The position numbers and the translations under genes were made by a program. Shown here piece by piece: positions 11,100 to 21,762 of a stretch of 64,000 bases of DNA (positions are counted from its first letter, which is position 1; each line of letters begins with the position of its first letter). This DNA is from Ophioderma brevispina (taxonomy: Eukaryota; Echinodermata; Ophiuroidea; Amphilepidida; Ophiodermatidae), in the NCBI GenBank assembly GCA_023653785.1, contig JAMKCH010078698.1, forward strand, positions 31,881 to 95,880, in the 5' to 3' direction. Below the pieces are notes generated by a model. The model had not been told where the DNA came from. It made no database searches and worked only from the letters and a program-made list of their open reading frames with translations.

Positions 11100-12360
11100 A
11101 TTGGCTTTAAAGTCAAGAGTTCAAATTCATTTTATCTGTCCGATTTGTTTGGTTCTGCAAAACTCCTTTAAGTTGCTGAATAGTTGAAATGAAATTCCTT
11201 GCAAGAATAGAAGTCCTGTTCTGTTAAGATGGTGAGTCCATAGCGACAGTCTCCCTCTTACTCCTGCTGCGTACCATTTTCACTCACGTACCGGTTTCAT
11301 TACAGATATTTACTGCCATTGGAGGAAGGCACAAATTCCCGAACCCGAGGCAGAATTATATTCTGTTTCCAGGCTGAAATGTCCAGTGTTGTGAGTATCA
11401 GGAGGATATGCATATTCAAACAGTTTGGACTTGTAGAAGAATCGAAGAAAATTGCAGTATTAAGGGATTCTAACAGTGATATGCACTCAGTAGTGAGGCT
11501 CGAATGAATGTTATTAGTTCCAAAGTGATTTTATTGCATGTAGGAGTTCCTCCTTCAAACAAATACTGGTGCAAGTTTTGGCCAAAGTTAACCTAAGTAC
11601 TACTGGCTACAGCGGTTAATAACCCTGACTGTTAGACATTCGGCGGGCCATATGATTGTCTTAGGAATTGCGTCTCCAATAACGAGGATTGTCCTATGTT
11701 GAGGTTTGTTGACACTTGTGTGAACGATGGGTTTTGGGGAGGAGGGAGAGTTGTAAGGTGACGGGGTTCTCTGAAGGTTGGAGGTTCTTGTTTACTAGGT
11801 TGGTAGAACTGCTTGAACACGTGTAGCTTTGGATGACACTGTAGTTTCCATGCAAAGGGATAGTGGGAAAATCTGATGGTGTATTTTTTATTGTTTTTGT
11901 ATCTTTACCTCAAGCTCACTGTAAGTATTGCTGGTTGGGATGTGGTACATGATTGGATCAGGTATAGGACTGTGATGGGAGAGTAGAGTGCAGTTAAAGT
12001 ACAGGAACTGGATACAGGTGAGGTGCTGGTCAGTTGTACTTGACTGCTGGTTTCAGTGAACATGACTTATAAATAGTCATGTACATTAGGGTCAAGGCAA
12101 ACCAACATGGGTTGTCTTTAGTGTAGAGGCCATGTTTCAAAACAGGGGATTTGGTATGAGTGGCACTGAGAGCAGTGAAACTGTGGTTTGCAGGTAGTCT
12201 TGGCGTAGAGTAAAGTAAAAACGAAGACTGTGAATCTCTAAGGAAAATTCAAGTCTCGACTGTTGATCTATTGTGGTCAAGGGGGGGTTTTGCAGCCGAT
12301 CACCAATATCCTCCAGTGCAGTTTCAACCACAGGAGTGGAACAGCCGCCACTTAACAGTT
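11100..12360 (-). pseudogene. LINE ORF1 remnant, esterase-like
   Basis: The minus strand reads LVIGDAIPKTI (11654-11686) followed by AECLTVRVINRCS (about 11605-11645). This resembles the GDS-bearing block of the SGNH/GDSL esterase found in ORF1 of CR1/L2-type LINEs, with the nucleophile serine replaced by alanine (GDA). A proline/glutamine-rich open stretch precedes it (11632-11820), and another short open stretch lies at 12137-12331. Assignment rests on this motif and on position upstream of the endonuclease; it is weaker than for RT and endonuclease. Confidence 0.55.
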
Positions 12361-12633
12361 GTGTGGTTGAATACAGGTAATTGTCACTTGTTCAAGTTCC
12401 AAGTTTTAAGTACTTCGAAAAGTAATAAATTACTTGCCCAATTCTAAAGACTACAACAAACGTATTAAGATGCCAGGTATTTTGTCAGGCACGATCCGAA
12501 AATCAAAGCATGGTTTTCGTATGGGAACGATTACAATAGCAGCACAAGTTCAAAACAAGCCGTTATTTTGACTTATTGTCAAAGAAACCTTGAAATGTTT
12601 GGTAGGTGGTCTACAGCCCAATCCAGTGCAATC
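12361..12633. other. Unassigned sequence
   Basis: Nothing recognised between the LINE 5' end and the next element. Confidence 0.35.
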
Positions 12634-12857
12634 AGTGGCGGCACCAGTATTCATCTTCTGGTGGGGGGGGGGGGGGGGGAAGGGGGGAAAGTTGAAATTG
12701 GGGGGGCGGGGGCAAAGCTTCCAAAATATGGCCCCCAAATCTCTTAAATTTGCCCCAATTGAGATTTTAGCCAAAATCCTGTTCATTTTCTTCTGGATGA
12801 GTTGGAAAGAAAAACAACAATGGGTGGGAAATGCCCCCCCCCCCGGCGCCACCAATT
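12634..12857. mobile_element. CAGTGGCGGCACCAG-type element with G- and C-runs
   Basis: Starts AGTGGCGGCACCAG and ends GGCGCCACCAAT, an inverted pair like the ends of the 87-bp element at 1488-1574. A G-run of about 18 follows the left end and a C-run of about 12 precedes the right end. The two overlapping open frames here (101 and 112 codons on opposite strands) read poly-Gly/Pro and are not genes. Confidence 0.65.
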
Positions 12858-13814
12858 GGGGGGTGGGGAGTTACACTTTGAGCGACATTGGTTCCTCAAG
12901 AATCTCCTCGACACAATTTAAACCATAGTTGGGTTGGCCATTTTCGTAAAGTGGCATTTGTGATCAACGCCATTCCCCCCAAGTTAATAAACAAAATTGA
13001 GGTTATATACTACTAACAATAGTTGCTGTACGTTAAGTATAGTTATGTGTGCCAAAGGTTTGTATGAAGATTCGATTTCCCAGGATATATGGAAGGATTT
13101 GCGGATGTTGTATTTCTGTCCATAACCGGACATAAATTGAACACAGTTGGTGCTATTGGACAGGTGACATCGCTCATACCCTTAAAATGCACCATATAAT
13201 CCACTGAAATTTGAGAAATCACATTTTCTTGAGGGATATCTAGTAAGCCACAAACAAATAATCAAGGTGCTACGATCATGAAACTTCTTACGACCCACAG
13301 AATTCTTTATTAGAAAAGTTGCCATATGTATGTACAAGATGGCCCAATGAAAACATTAAATTACTTCATTAACGACGCGACTCACCCCGCTTTTAAATTA
13401 GGTATTACAATGCCCATAGAACAGAAGAATCCCTAAGTTTGAATCACAGCTTTGATTGAGACCTACTGAAGCATGAGACAACGATGAGTGATGCCCCTCT
13501 GCAAAAGTGCTTCTAGTCCAAGTAAAAGAGAGTAAAATTAAATTAAAAAAAAAAAAAAAAAAAAAATCACAGACTTTTTTATAGTGATTATTGTGCTGAG
13601 TTTATGTTTAAATCATTTCTACCACCAAAAATCAGGGCAGGAAGAGTTTTGTGGTTTTGTATTTTTCAATTTAACTTAGACCTGGCGCATTTTCAATTTT
13701 TTCTAACTAAACACTTTTCAGCCAGTGGCGGTGCAAAACCAGATTTTTTAGTGTTGTGGAATCTATGTAGAAAATAAAAAAGCATTGAACAAACGCCTAA
13801 GCTAGTCCGCTATC
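12858..13814. other. Unassigned sequence with a poly-A tract
   Basis: A run of about 25 A lies at 13542-13566. A CCAGTGGCGGTGCAAAACCAG-like element end lies near 13720-13740. No gene seen. Confidence 0.45.
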
Positions 13815-14407
13815 CAGCGTGTCCCAAACCGGGGCACGGACCTTAAGAAGGGGTCGCGAAGTTAATGTAAATGAAAATGAAAGTACTTGTCCAAAAGAGC
13901 AGGAAACAGAAAGAAAAGGGCATAGAATATGATTTAACTATGTATAAGCAGCAAAAAAATGATTTTGCAGTGGTGATACAATCAATTGACTTTTATTTGA
14001 TTTTAACATCTCAAGCACGCGAAAATGTCACTTAAAAGGGACTGTTCAAAGACCAAAACTGAACACAATTGTAATGAAAATTAGGGGGTTGTTAATTTTT
14101 TTGGCCCACACTTAGTGCACATGGTTTTAGCACCATGCCCTAGAATGCCAACACGATTTTAAGGATTGCCCTTGCTTCCCTGTCATCAGTAGATCAGAGC
14201 TTCCGGTCGATATAGGCGACCTTGTTGCAATCCCCTTCCCCTGGCTTGAAAAATTGGCTTGCCAGTGACGTACCTCTCCACAACACCTTCATTTTTCCTT
14301 GACTGGTCAAATCTCTTTTTGAGAATATATTATTTTGAGTAATGGGGTCGCCGCAAAGCTAAGTGTCAAGAAATGGGGTCTCGGGACAAAAAGGTTGGGA
14401 AACCCTG
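13815..14407. mobile_element. hAT-like non-autonomous element
   Basis: Begins CAGCGTGTCCCAAACCGGGG and ends AAAAGGTTGGGAAACCCTG, inverted ends of the CAGNG...TCCCAAAC/AACC type typical of hAT MITEs; GGGGTCGCGAAG and GGGGTCGCCGCAAAG subterminal boxes also fit. The possible 8-bp flank duplication (CCGCTATC versus GCCTATTC) is poor, so the superfamily call rests on the ends. No transposase frame. Confidence 0.6.
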
Positions 14408-15082
14408 GCCTATTCACAAATATCTACTATTTTTTTATGGTGCATATGCTGTAAAATTCACAGTTTATTGTCGAATGTATTACATCAAACTGTGAAATAC
14501 ACAATGAATTTAAATTGAAACCTGTAAAAGCTGTATTTTTATGCGATTTTGTTGGCAAAATTGCTGTCAGAATTTTCCTGTAAAATTAACAGTATTTTCC
14601 AGTAATTATTAGTTATGGCTTAGTTAGTTAATATTTGTAGAGGTGGTTTGCACACACAATCTATGTGCGTGTAGCTCAATTAATATTTTCCTTGCATATT
14701 CGTGTATAGCCAAAATTAATATTTTTCACGTGTACGCAAGTATGGGCAAAAAAGTGCAATTAATTTGTTAACATATACAAGCATATACCCTCCACTATAC
14801 CACTGGAGATAAGTATATACTTGTTGTGCATTACAGCCAACAGATTAAGTTGACCTTATTTTTTTTTAAGTTATTAGATTGAAATCAATCAAAATATTAA
14901 TATATCCAATTTGTGCTGGTATTAAAATCTGATTATTGCTATGCTGAATTGCATAAAGATTAAAAGTTCATAATCATTACCCCTAACACCAGGGCCGTAC
15001 ACAGGCTGGGGCCGCATTGAGTGATATGTAAATCAATCAGTTGAGCACTCTTCATTTCTCATAAATATTTAACAGGACAGTA
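14408..15082. other. Unassigned AT-rich sequence
   Basis: An AGGGCCGTACACAGGCTGGGG fragment near 14991 looks like the end of another G-rich interspersed repeat. Otherwise nothing recognised. Confidence 0.35.
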
Positions 15083-15322
15083 AGGTCCGTATGCACAAAA
15101 GATTTAGACCAGGTCTAAAGTTAGACTTGGTCTAAGTGTAATTCTGTCCTGCCTGAAAAGACATTTTCCTTTGCATTGACATGAATTTTTTTGCATTTAT
15201 TTTAAAGTTTGGATTTTAATCTTTGAAATTTGCTAGTTACTTTATAAAGAAAAGCGAAATAACTTTCAATTTCAGACAAAACCAACTTTAAACCTGGTCT
15301 AACTTTTTGTGCATACAGACCT
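15083..15322. mobile_element. TA-flanked TIR element (240 bp)
   Basis: Left end AGGTCCGTATGCACAAAAG and right end CTTTTTGTGCATACAGACCT are inverted repeats, continuing inward with TTAGACCAGGTCTAAA and TTTAAACCTGGTCTAA. TA flanks both sides. The TA target suggests a Tc1/mariner-like or similar origin; this is inferred. No coding capacity. Confidence 0.75.
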
Positions 15323-15639
15323 AAAAGTTTGATATAAAATCAGGGTATATGTGTTTATCATTTTTCACACAATATCATAAACTGATAGCATCCCATAACA
15401 TAACATCCAACACTCTCTTATATCAATTGTCCTTCACCTTCGGGAAATGGCACAGTATCGTAGCAAGAATCAATATGATTAAATTGCACTTAAACATTGT
15501 TACTGTACATGTAATTGTATTAAAGGTCAAAATTACACATTCAATTGAACAATCTTCTCTGGGGAATAAACAAGTCATTTTGGTCTTATGATATTCTTTG
15601 TGCAGATTCTCTGTTCTAGTATTCCGCATGGATACTGGT
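15323..15639. other. Unassigned sequence
   Basis: Nothing recognised. Confidence 0.35.
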
Positions 15640-16100
15640 CATAGTATGAGAGAGGGGGGCGAGAGGGAAAAAAGGGGCGGCAGCGAGAGGGGAGGCGGGG
15701 GGAGGGCACCCACCCAAAGCCAGGCCCCCCCCTGGAGTGTGTGAAATGGGAAGGGGGAGGGGTAACAGTAGTTACTATCCTGGTAAACAAAGTGAGCAAA
15801 GCTGATGCAGTCTTACAGTGTGGGGAGCATGCCTGTATGAGGAGGTGGGGGGGGGGGGGGGGTCAGAGGGTGCCCCAAAAAATTCTACAAATGGGGCAAA
15901 ACGGTCACTTTTTTGCTGATTTGTTTGATAAAAAGCCCAAAATCTAGAGGAATAGTTGACAAGAAATTCACTTACTGGTGATTGCTGAGAGTCCAAATTT
16001 AAAAAAAGGACCATTTTAGGGGGTTAGGTCCACTTAAAAAAGGTTCTTTTTTGAAGTCCTGCAACCTCCCAAAATCTGCATCCGGCCCTGGAGGGGAGTG
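15640..16100. repeat. G-rich interspersed repeat remnants
   Basis: Dense G-runs (about 15642-15770 and a 15-G run near 15846-15861), then a TTTTTTGAAGTCCTGCAACC tract ending near TCCGGCCCTGGAGGGG at about 16080. The GGGCCGGA end type is shared with other G-run elements in the window. Apparent short frames are low-complexity. Confidence 0.5.
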
Positions 16101-16380
16101 GGAGGAGTTTTAATCTGTCGCTTCATGTGCTTTTTTTTGTCAATACCCCAATTGGGTTTAAAAGTCTTAGTACAAAAATTAAAATACAACGCGAGCTTAG
16201 AAGGGGTCTTGAGTCCGGTAAGCCCCACTAGTCCATATTCCCTGCTCAGAATCTCTATAAAACACAAACCTTAGTTTGTATATGTAAATATCCATTCTGA
16301 TGCTTCCATAGGAAAGCAATGACCACCCTTTGGGACCAAAACCACCTAGAGATGATTATATATCGCTATTCTCCAACCCT

Positions 16381-16452
16381 GGCTTGTTAGCTCAATTGGC
16401 AAGAGCGCTGTGCTAGTAATACGGAGGTTGTCGGTTCGATCGAGTCTGGCCT
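16381..16452 (+). repeat. tRNA-like SINE head or tRNA pseudogene
   Basis: A-box-like TAGCTCAATTGG at 16388-16399 and B-box-like GGTTCGATCGA at 16433-16443. The D-arm pairs GCTC with GAGC. A 7-nt anticodon loop CTAGTAA would carry AGT (Thr) on a weak stem. The acceptor stem and T-stem do not pair well, so this is not a working tRNA. TTTTTTTT follows at about 16463. A tRNA-derived SINE head is the likeliest reading. Confidence 0.5.
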
Positions 16453-16665
16453 AGTGCACTTCTTTTTTTTCAACACTTGTATGCGTTGGCCATCTCCAGG
16501 AAAAGATTAATATATAAATATTCATCCTTGTCTACCTGGAGAACTAAGTTTTTACAATTTCTCAGACCTTAGTTTGTTCACATTTTGAAGAAAACCACTG
16601 ATACTAGTGAGAGTCTTTCAGGCTTTTTATGTTTCCATTTTACCAAATTAATTAATGAGCTGCTT

Positions 16666-16876
16666 CTATACTTTGATTACCACCAAATAGGCGGACCTCA
16701 TAACAATGCAAACTAATATGTAATAACGAAGGCGCATAATGCAATGGATGCGGTGTGTATATTATGCATGGCGTGCCCGATTCTGTGCAAATGCTCAAGT
16801 ACATTTGGTTTACTTTTACACGCGGAACGATAACAACCGAATATTTCCCGCCTATTTGGTGGTAATCAAAGTATAG
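16666..16876. mobile_element. TIR element with perfect 29-bp ends
   Basis: Bases 16666-16694 (starting CTATACTTTGATTACC) are the exact reverse complement of 16848-16876. The 211-bp unit has no coding capacity despite a minus-strand frame crossing it. Perfect ends in otherwise decayed surroundings point to a recent insertion or to selection on the ends. Confidence 0.75.
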
Positions 16877-16952
16877 CATGTCCAAGCAGAGACAAGTTTT
16901 GCCGTGAAAGTCTATAACAGTCTTGAAAATCTTAACAGCATAAACTTGGTGT

Positions 16953-17232
16953 GTTGCCATAAGGCGACGAAAAAAGAAAACCCTGTTTTACGGGCGAGCG
17001 GACCTTTCGAGTAGGGTTTTTTTCTTTTCTGGAGCTCAAAATTGGCCTAAAATAGCCCCAAAATCTGAAAAATCAAGAGAAAAAATGATTTTTTTTTTAC
17101 AAGCAAATTTTCTATAAAAAAAATTGCCAAAATTGATAAATTTCGGAAAAACTAAAAAAAATGTACAAAACTGAAAAAATCAGGGTCGGTCGGGCCCTTA
17201 AAACAGTTTTTTTTTTATTTTTGTCGCCTAAT
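16953..17232 (-). mobile_element. AAGGCGACR-type TIR element, copy 2
   Basis: Starts TAAGGCGACGAAAAAAGAAA with CCCTGTTTTACGGGC following, and ends GGGCCCTTAAAACAG then TTATTTTTGTCGCCTAATGG. The outer TTAGGCGAC ends are inverted repeats and the body matches 6190-6545 in reverse. No coding capacity. Confidence 0.75.
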
Positions 17233-17600
17233 GGACATTTTTTTAATCAATATAACCCTCACAGTTTTCCCTTTTATAGTAACAGAATGAAACTAGGATG
17301 ATTAAACTGTAGTCAATACAAACAGCCTTTTATTTCTCTACACTCTTTCACAAACTACAAGTACGCAGGAAATTCATGACCAGGTGGTGTTTATATTACA
17401 ACAAATCTAACTAGATTTTACTCTACTGTTATTTTTTTACATTTTCCTCTTTTATAAAGATGGTTAGTTAATGCCCTGGTGATTTTAAACATATTCTTTT
17501 GCTTCTGTTTTGCCCTAGAGTCATCATTTTGTTGTTTTTGTGATTAGTCATTAAAAAGCAACTAATAAGTAACAATAAAATCAAGTGACAAATAAATGTT
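17233..17600. other. Unassigned AT-rich sequence
   Basis: Nothing recognised. Confidence 0.35.
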
Positions 17601-17723
17601 TTTTACTGGATAATACCATAAATTTGTTTTTGTTTGGTTTTGAAAAAATTAAGGATAACAAGAAAATGATGGATAATACTCATATAAATTTGTTCTATGA
17701 GAAAACTTTGCATTGTTCTTTTA

Positions 17724-18056
17724 CAGTGGCGTAAATTTCTTTTTGACATTGGGGGGGGGGTGGGGTTGGTGAAAATTGATGAATGAAATGGGGTTTGCCG
17801 AAAATATCCATTACTAGCAAAAAAAATTGCCATTTAGAAGCTAAAATCGTTAAATTTGATTGTAATTAGAACAAAATGCGCGCAAAGCGCGCGGAAATTT
17901 ACCATTTTTAAACTAAAATGGTAAAATATGAGGTTATTTTTGGTCAAAAACGCATGAACAGGCATCAACATTGGGGGGATGATTGTATTGACCATCCCCC
18001 CTCATCAAAATATTGGGGGGGTATATCCCCCCCATCCCCCCGGGATTTACGCCTAT
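17724..18056. mobile_element. GGCGTAAAT-type TIR element with G/C-runs
   Basis: Left ACAGTGGCGTAAATTTC and right GGGATTTACGCCTATGTT are inverted ends sharing GGCGTAAAT. A G-run of 10 follows the left end and several CCCCCC runs precede the right. An internal AATGCGCGCAAAGCGCGCG stretch forms a short GC palindrome. Inserted in the minisatellite above. Confidence 0.7.
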
Positions 18057-18459
18057 GTTCTTTTAGAACTATGAATAATACTTATGTAAAAAGTTAGTTA
18101 AAAACTATGGATAATACAATTTTGTTCTTTGAGAAAACTTTTGAGGAAACTGAAAAATATAATTCATTGTTCATTGGGAAAACTTGTGAACAATACCTAT
18201 ATAATTTGCTCTTTAGGAAAACTGTGGAGAACATGTTAATAAATTAATTTTTTTAATAAACTGTGGACAATACTTACATTATTTGCTCTTTCAAGAACTG
18301 AACTCTAGATTATTTTATATAAATTTGTTCTTTGAGAAAAGCTATGGATATTTATATTTTTTTTCTTTGAGGAAATACTGTGAATAATACTTATATAAGA
18401 AAAACCATGGTAAATAAGATTAATTATTTAACACTCTATTATTCATGAACATCATCATG

Positions 18460-18650
18460 CTATTTAATTGGCCAATTCCGATTACGCAAACCATTTCCCT
18501 AGGGGCAATATATTGAACGGTGTTTTTCCCTCCAGACCTCGTGCCCCGGATGTCACAGTGAGTGTAACCCTTTCGGTTCCGGGGTGATAGCCCGTAAGCC
18601 CAGTACCTCCTGGAAAATAGTGTGCGCCTAATTTCCGATATCAACCATGT
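18460..18650 (-). other. GC-richer open fragment, unidentified
   Basis: About 190 bp near 50 percent GC sits inside an AT-rich minisatellite. Two minus-strand frames are open. One runs 18420-18644 (74 codons with ATG). The other reads GAHYFPGGTGLTGYHPG then TERVTLTVTSGARGLEG and KTPFNILPLGKWFA before a stop. The second looks protein-like in composition, but I cannot assign it to a family. It may be a gene or transposon fragment carried into the satellite. Confidence 0.3.
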
Positions 18651-19250
18651 GTATTTGTATAATATATTTGTTTATTTGAGGGGAACAGGTGGATAATATT
18701 GACATAAATTTATTCTTTGAGAAAATGGATAAATGCATAAATCATTATTTGAGAAAAGCGATAGATAATTATAAATTTGTTCTTTGAGAAAAACTGAGGT
18801 TAATATTTAAATAAGTTGCTCTTCAAGAAATACTATGGATTATACTTCTATACATTTGTTTTATGAGAAAACCTGGTTATACTTTCACAAGTTTGTTTTT
18901 TGAAAAAAAATGGATAAATGCTTTCATAAATGTATTCTTTGGTAAAAACTGGATAATACTTTACATAAGTTGTTCTTCAGGAAATATTCTGGATAATACT
19001 TCTATGAATTTGTTCTGTGAGAAAAGGGAAATATTTCCATTAATTTGTTGTATTTTTTTTTTTTTTTTGTTGTTTTTTTAGAAAACTATGTGTAACATTT
19101 CTATCAATTTATTCTCTGACAGAACTGTGGATAGTACATGTATAAAATCTTCTTTAAGAAATACCGTGGATCATACTGATTTTTTTATTTCTTTGAGAAA
19201 TAAAAGTTTCAATAAATTTGTTTTTGACAAAATCTGAGGTGATGACAAGT

Positions 19251-19860
19251 ATTGGTAGCTTAGACCATGTTCAATTTATTATTTTTAATCAAAGATTTTA
19301 AAAATGAATTATTGTTATTGGTATTTTGCTTAAATCAGATGAAGCATAAAAATAAAATTTTTAAAAATATAGAAAATGTAAAAATAAAACATCCACTAAA
19401 ATTTGTCACCTTTTGGTGTAAATTAAAATCACTGCTAGATATGAGAGAAGTTCACTGAATCGTATTAGCCACTCTGGCTATAAAAAAGAAAAACATTTTC
19501 CAGCAAGCAAAATATTTATGAGCTCATTATTGGCACGTGCAACTATCAATTAACTCCTTCCGTGTTGTGCTAGTATCTCTATAAGCTGTCATGTGAGGCT
19601 ATCCTGCTGATCATTGTGTTTATTTGAATGGGAACTGCCTCTAGAATTACCAACCTAAGCCTAGGCATGTTTGGACTCATTGCAATACATCCTGCATAAA
19701 ATATGAATATAGAAATGCTGTAGGGTTATTTGATTTTGCAAATTTGTGGTGCAGAAGTTGCATCCCTGGCCATAGTGGATAACTGTTGCGCACGGTAGTG
19801 TTTCATAATTGAGATTCGAATAAAATAAAAACACAGTGATCATTTGCGTTGGCACGATGA
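19251..19860. other. Unassigned AT-rich sequence
   Basis: No gene or repeat recognised. Confidence 0.35.
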
Positions 19861-20200
19861 TGATATGATATCCAGATGAGCGAGATAGAGGAGGGAGGTC
19901 AGTTGCGGATTTTCCAGGAGAAACCTTGGAATAAGTGGTTGTATGTACAAATGAAATAATATCCTATGGACGGGAATATAATTTGCTTTCTGTTAATCGG
20001 GCAACCGTGGTGGAACGGAAATGTTGTGTTGTGATGGGGCATTTAGCGTCAGTAGTTAGGCGAGGTAAGTGAGAATATTGTTACGTTGTCGTGGTCGTTT
20101 GACCCGATCTAATTCTGTGATTTGTTGTTGATAGTGAGATGAGATTGGAGATTCCCTGCGTGTCATCCGCTGTGCCGTTGGTGTGGTTGTCATGCCTGCC
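19861..20200 (+). promoter_or_regulatory. CpG-bearing unique stretch with a strong splice-donor match
   Basis: This interval has more CpG and less low-complexity sequence than its surroundings. It contains GCGAGGTAAGTGAG, with a near-consensus donor GTAAGT at 20065-20070. It could be a 5' untranslated exon and promoter of a plus-strand gene beyond the repeats, but no coding exon or acceptor could be tied to it. Confidence 0.2.
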
Positions 20201-20488
20201 TGGTCTTTGTTACATCATATCATAACTGTCACGCTATATAATATAATATTTAAAAAAAATTATAATTACATTTTTGGGGCAGTTTCATATTTAAAACAAT
20301 TAAAAACAAAGATATCGAGACCCACTCTTGTCCATGCAAATGCACATGTATATTGTAAACGTGGTAATTTTCGCGAGTGTAATTTTTTGTTCTTCTGCAA
20401 TTTTTAGAATTTTTACTTGTTTATAATTTCGCTTTTTTTTAGCTAACCTACAAAGACTTACACACAAAATAAACACTTTCGCGTGTTC
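20201..20488. repeat. Dispersed repeat I, left part, interrupted by family A
   Basis: From about 20340 to 20490 the sequence (TTTTCGCG, TTCTTCTGCAATTTTTA, CACACAAAATAAACACTTTCGCG) matches in reverse the stretch at about 43740-43870. The match resumes after the element at 20493-20841. Confidence 0.6.
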
Positions 20489-20492
20489 TTAA

Positions 20493-20841
20493 AGGTGCAA
20501 CGAGAGATTTCACATATCAGGTGTCCCTAAAAAATCGAAAGTACTGATTTTTGCCCTGATGTAAGGCTTTCCATCATAGATATTTCCATCTGAAACGATT
20601 AAGCTGAGAAATGTTTCTTTGGTACAAAAATTGTGAATTTTCTAATTTCGTATAGGAGCAAATACGAAATTCAGCCTATGTTTTACATTGAAATATAAGC
20701 AAATCAAAATCGCCTTTTTTCTCTCTTTTAAGACATTTCTGTAGCGAAATACAAGGTATAGAAATCTATTGAGTGTCTAATCTATTTGAAATTACTATTT
20801 TGACATAATATTTGAGTGCCTCAAAATCTCTCGTTGCACCT
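20493..20841 (+). mobile_element. TTAA-flanked TIR element, family A, copy 3
   Basis: 349 bp, AGGTGCAACGAGAG to CTCTCGTTGCACCT, TTAA at 20489-20492 and 20842-20845. It splits repeat I; the uninterrupted relative near 43740 has a single TTAA at the matching point, supporting a TTAA target duplication. Confidence 0.9.
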
Positions 20842-20845
20842 TTAA

Positions 20846-21030
20846 TTTTGCCCTTGCTCAGAAGTGCACGCAAGGCACAAAAATTAATGTAGTGCGAATA
20901 TTTTCACTTTTTTAGTACATACACACCCAATGCTTCAGAGTACATTCTCAGTCATAAAGGCAAAAATGTAATATTTTTTTTTTATACTTAGAGGGCAAAA
21001 GAAAACCTAATATTGTTCAAAGGAATTCTT
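20846..21030. repeat. Dispersed repeat I, right part
   Basis: GCTCAGAAGTGCACGCAAGGCAC then AAAAATTAATGTAGTGCGAAT, in split form, match in reverse the 43690-43740 stretch. Ends with a poly-T tract near 20972. Confidence 0.55.
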
Positions 21031-21415
21031 TGTGTTTTGGTTCCGGGGGGTTCTCACTTGGGATTTTTTTTTTTGAAGTATGGGTATATGCCCCAAAAAA
21101 GACCTAATTTTCCCCCACCAAGGCTCTTTTTCAGTTCCAGAGACCACCTTTAGGACCCATTTCAGGTTCCAGAGACCCTACTTTTCATGTCAAAAGCCCT
21201 CTTCTACCAAAATTTTCTTCAAAAAACCTCAATAAAGGAGCTGGAAAATGAGGGAACCTTGCCAGGCTTGATTTTCTGAAATTTTAAGAAAACTGTTCTG
21301 GAGACCCCATTTTTGCGGGCCTCAAATCAGCTCGGGAGCTCAATTTGTGAAATCCGGGAGCCAAGAACTACCAAAAAAAAAAGTTGAGAAACCCCTCCCC
21401 TCCCCCCCCCGGGTT
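21031..21415. repeat. Repeat rich in TTCCAGAGACC
   Basis: TTCAGTTCCAGAGACCACC and TTCAGGTTCCAGAGACCCT repeat locally, with GGAGACCCC later. The block ends in C-runs near 21405. It looks like a decayed interspersed element of the G/C-run type. No gene. Confidence 0.4.
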
Positions 21416-21762
21416 TGGTCTTGGGAAGTATAAAATATACAATTGCACACAAATACACACGTACACACATACACCAAAATTTGTATCATATAGGCTCAGT
21501 CACATAGCCAAATATTTACTAGAAAACCACTTCCAAACTACTCAAGACTGCGGCCAATTGCCCATTTTTCGAAAATCGTGAGCAGTTTTTCTTTTTTCGT
21601 GTATAGTTTTAGCAAAGTCAGGGACTGTCCTGTAGTGACCCACATGTTGGTAACCTTAAGTAACCTTTGTCCGTATTCACAAACTGCAATGGAAGACTAC
21701 ATGTGTTCGGTGAATGGTTTTTTTTGTGTGTGATGGCTTCATCAGTTACTGGTTTAATTAAA
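21416..21762. other. Unassigned, includes a short CA-rich stretch
   Basis: CA-rich at 21440-21475; otherwise nothing recognised. Confidence 0.35.

Larger units (their letters stand above)
7546..12360 (-). mobile_element. Decayed CR1/L2-like LINE (non-LTR retrotransposon), near full length
   Basis: Reading the minus strand from about 12360 down, the order is ORF1 with a GDS-type esterase remnant, then the AP-like endonuclease, then the reverse transcriptase, then a short 3' tail near 7546 containing GTCTTCCTGGGAGG. All blocks lie in the same orientation and in LINE order, but frameshifts and stops separate them, so this is an inactive relic. Family knowledge: LINEs with an esterase-bearing ORF1 plus endonuclease and RT are typical of the CR1/L2 group; the clade is inferred from motif style only. 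The 5' boundary is soft. Confidence 0.85.
17601..19250. repeat. Degenerate AT-rich minisatellite
   Basis: The theme TTTGTTCTTTGAGAAAAC followed by TGTGGATAATACTTATATAA recurs with drift throughout, at roughly 40-55-base spacing. Examples stand near 17685, 18130, 18310, 18780 and 18860. Two insertions interrupt it: a TIR element at 17724-18056 and a GC-richer segment at 18460-18650. Confidence 0.75.

Noticed and set aside
12550..12928. Two overlapping coding frames of 101 and 112 codons
   Set aside because: They consist largely of Gly/Pro runs encoded by G- and C-tracts inside a transposable element.
16381..16452. A functional tRNA-Thr gene
   Set aside because: The D-arm and anticodon loop are plausible, but the acceptor and T stems do not pair and the B-box deviates at its 3' end.
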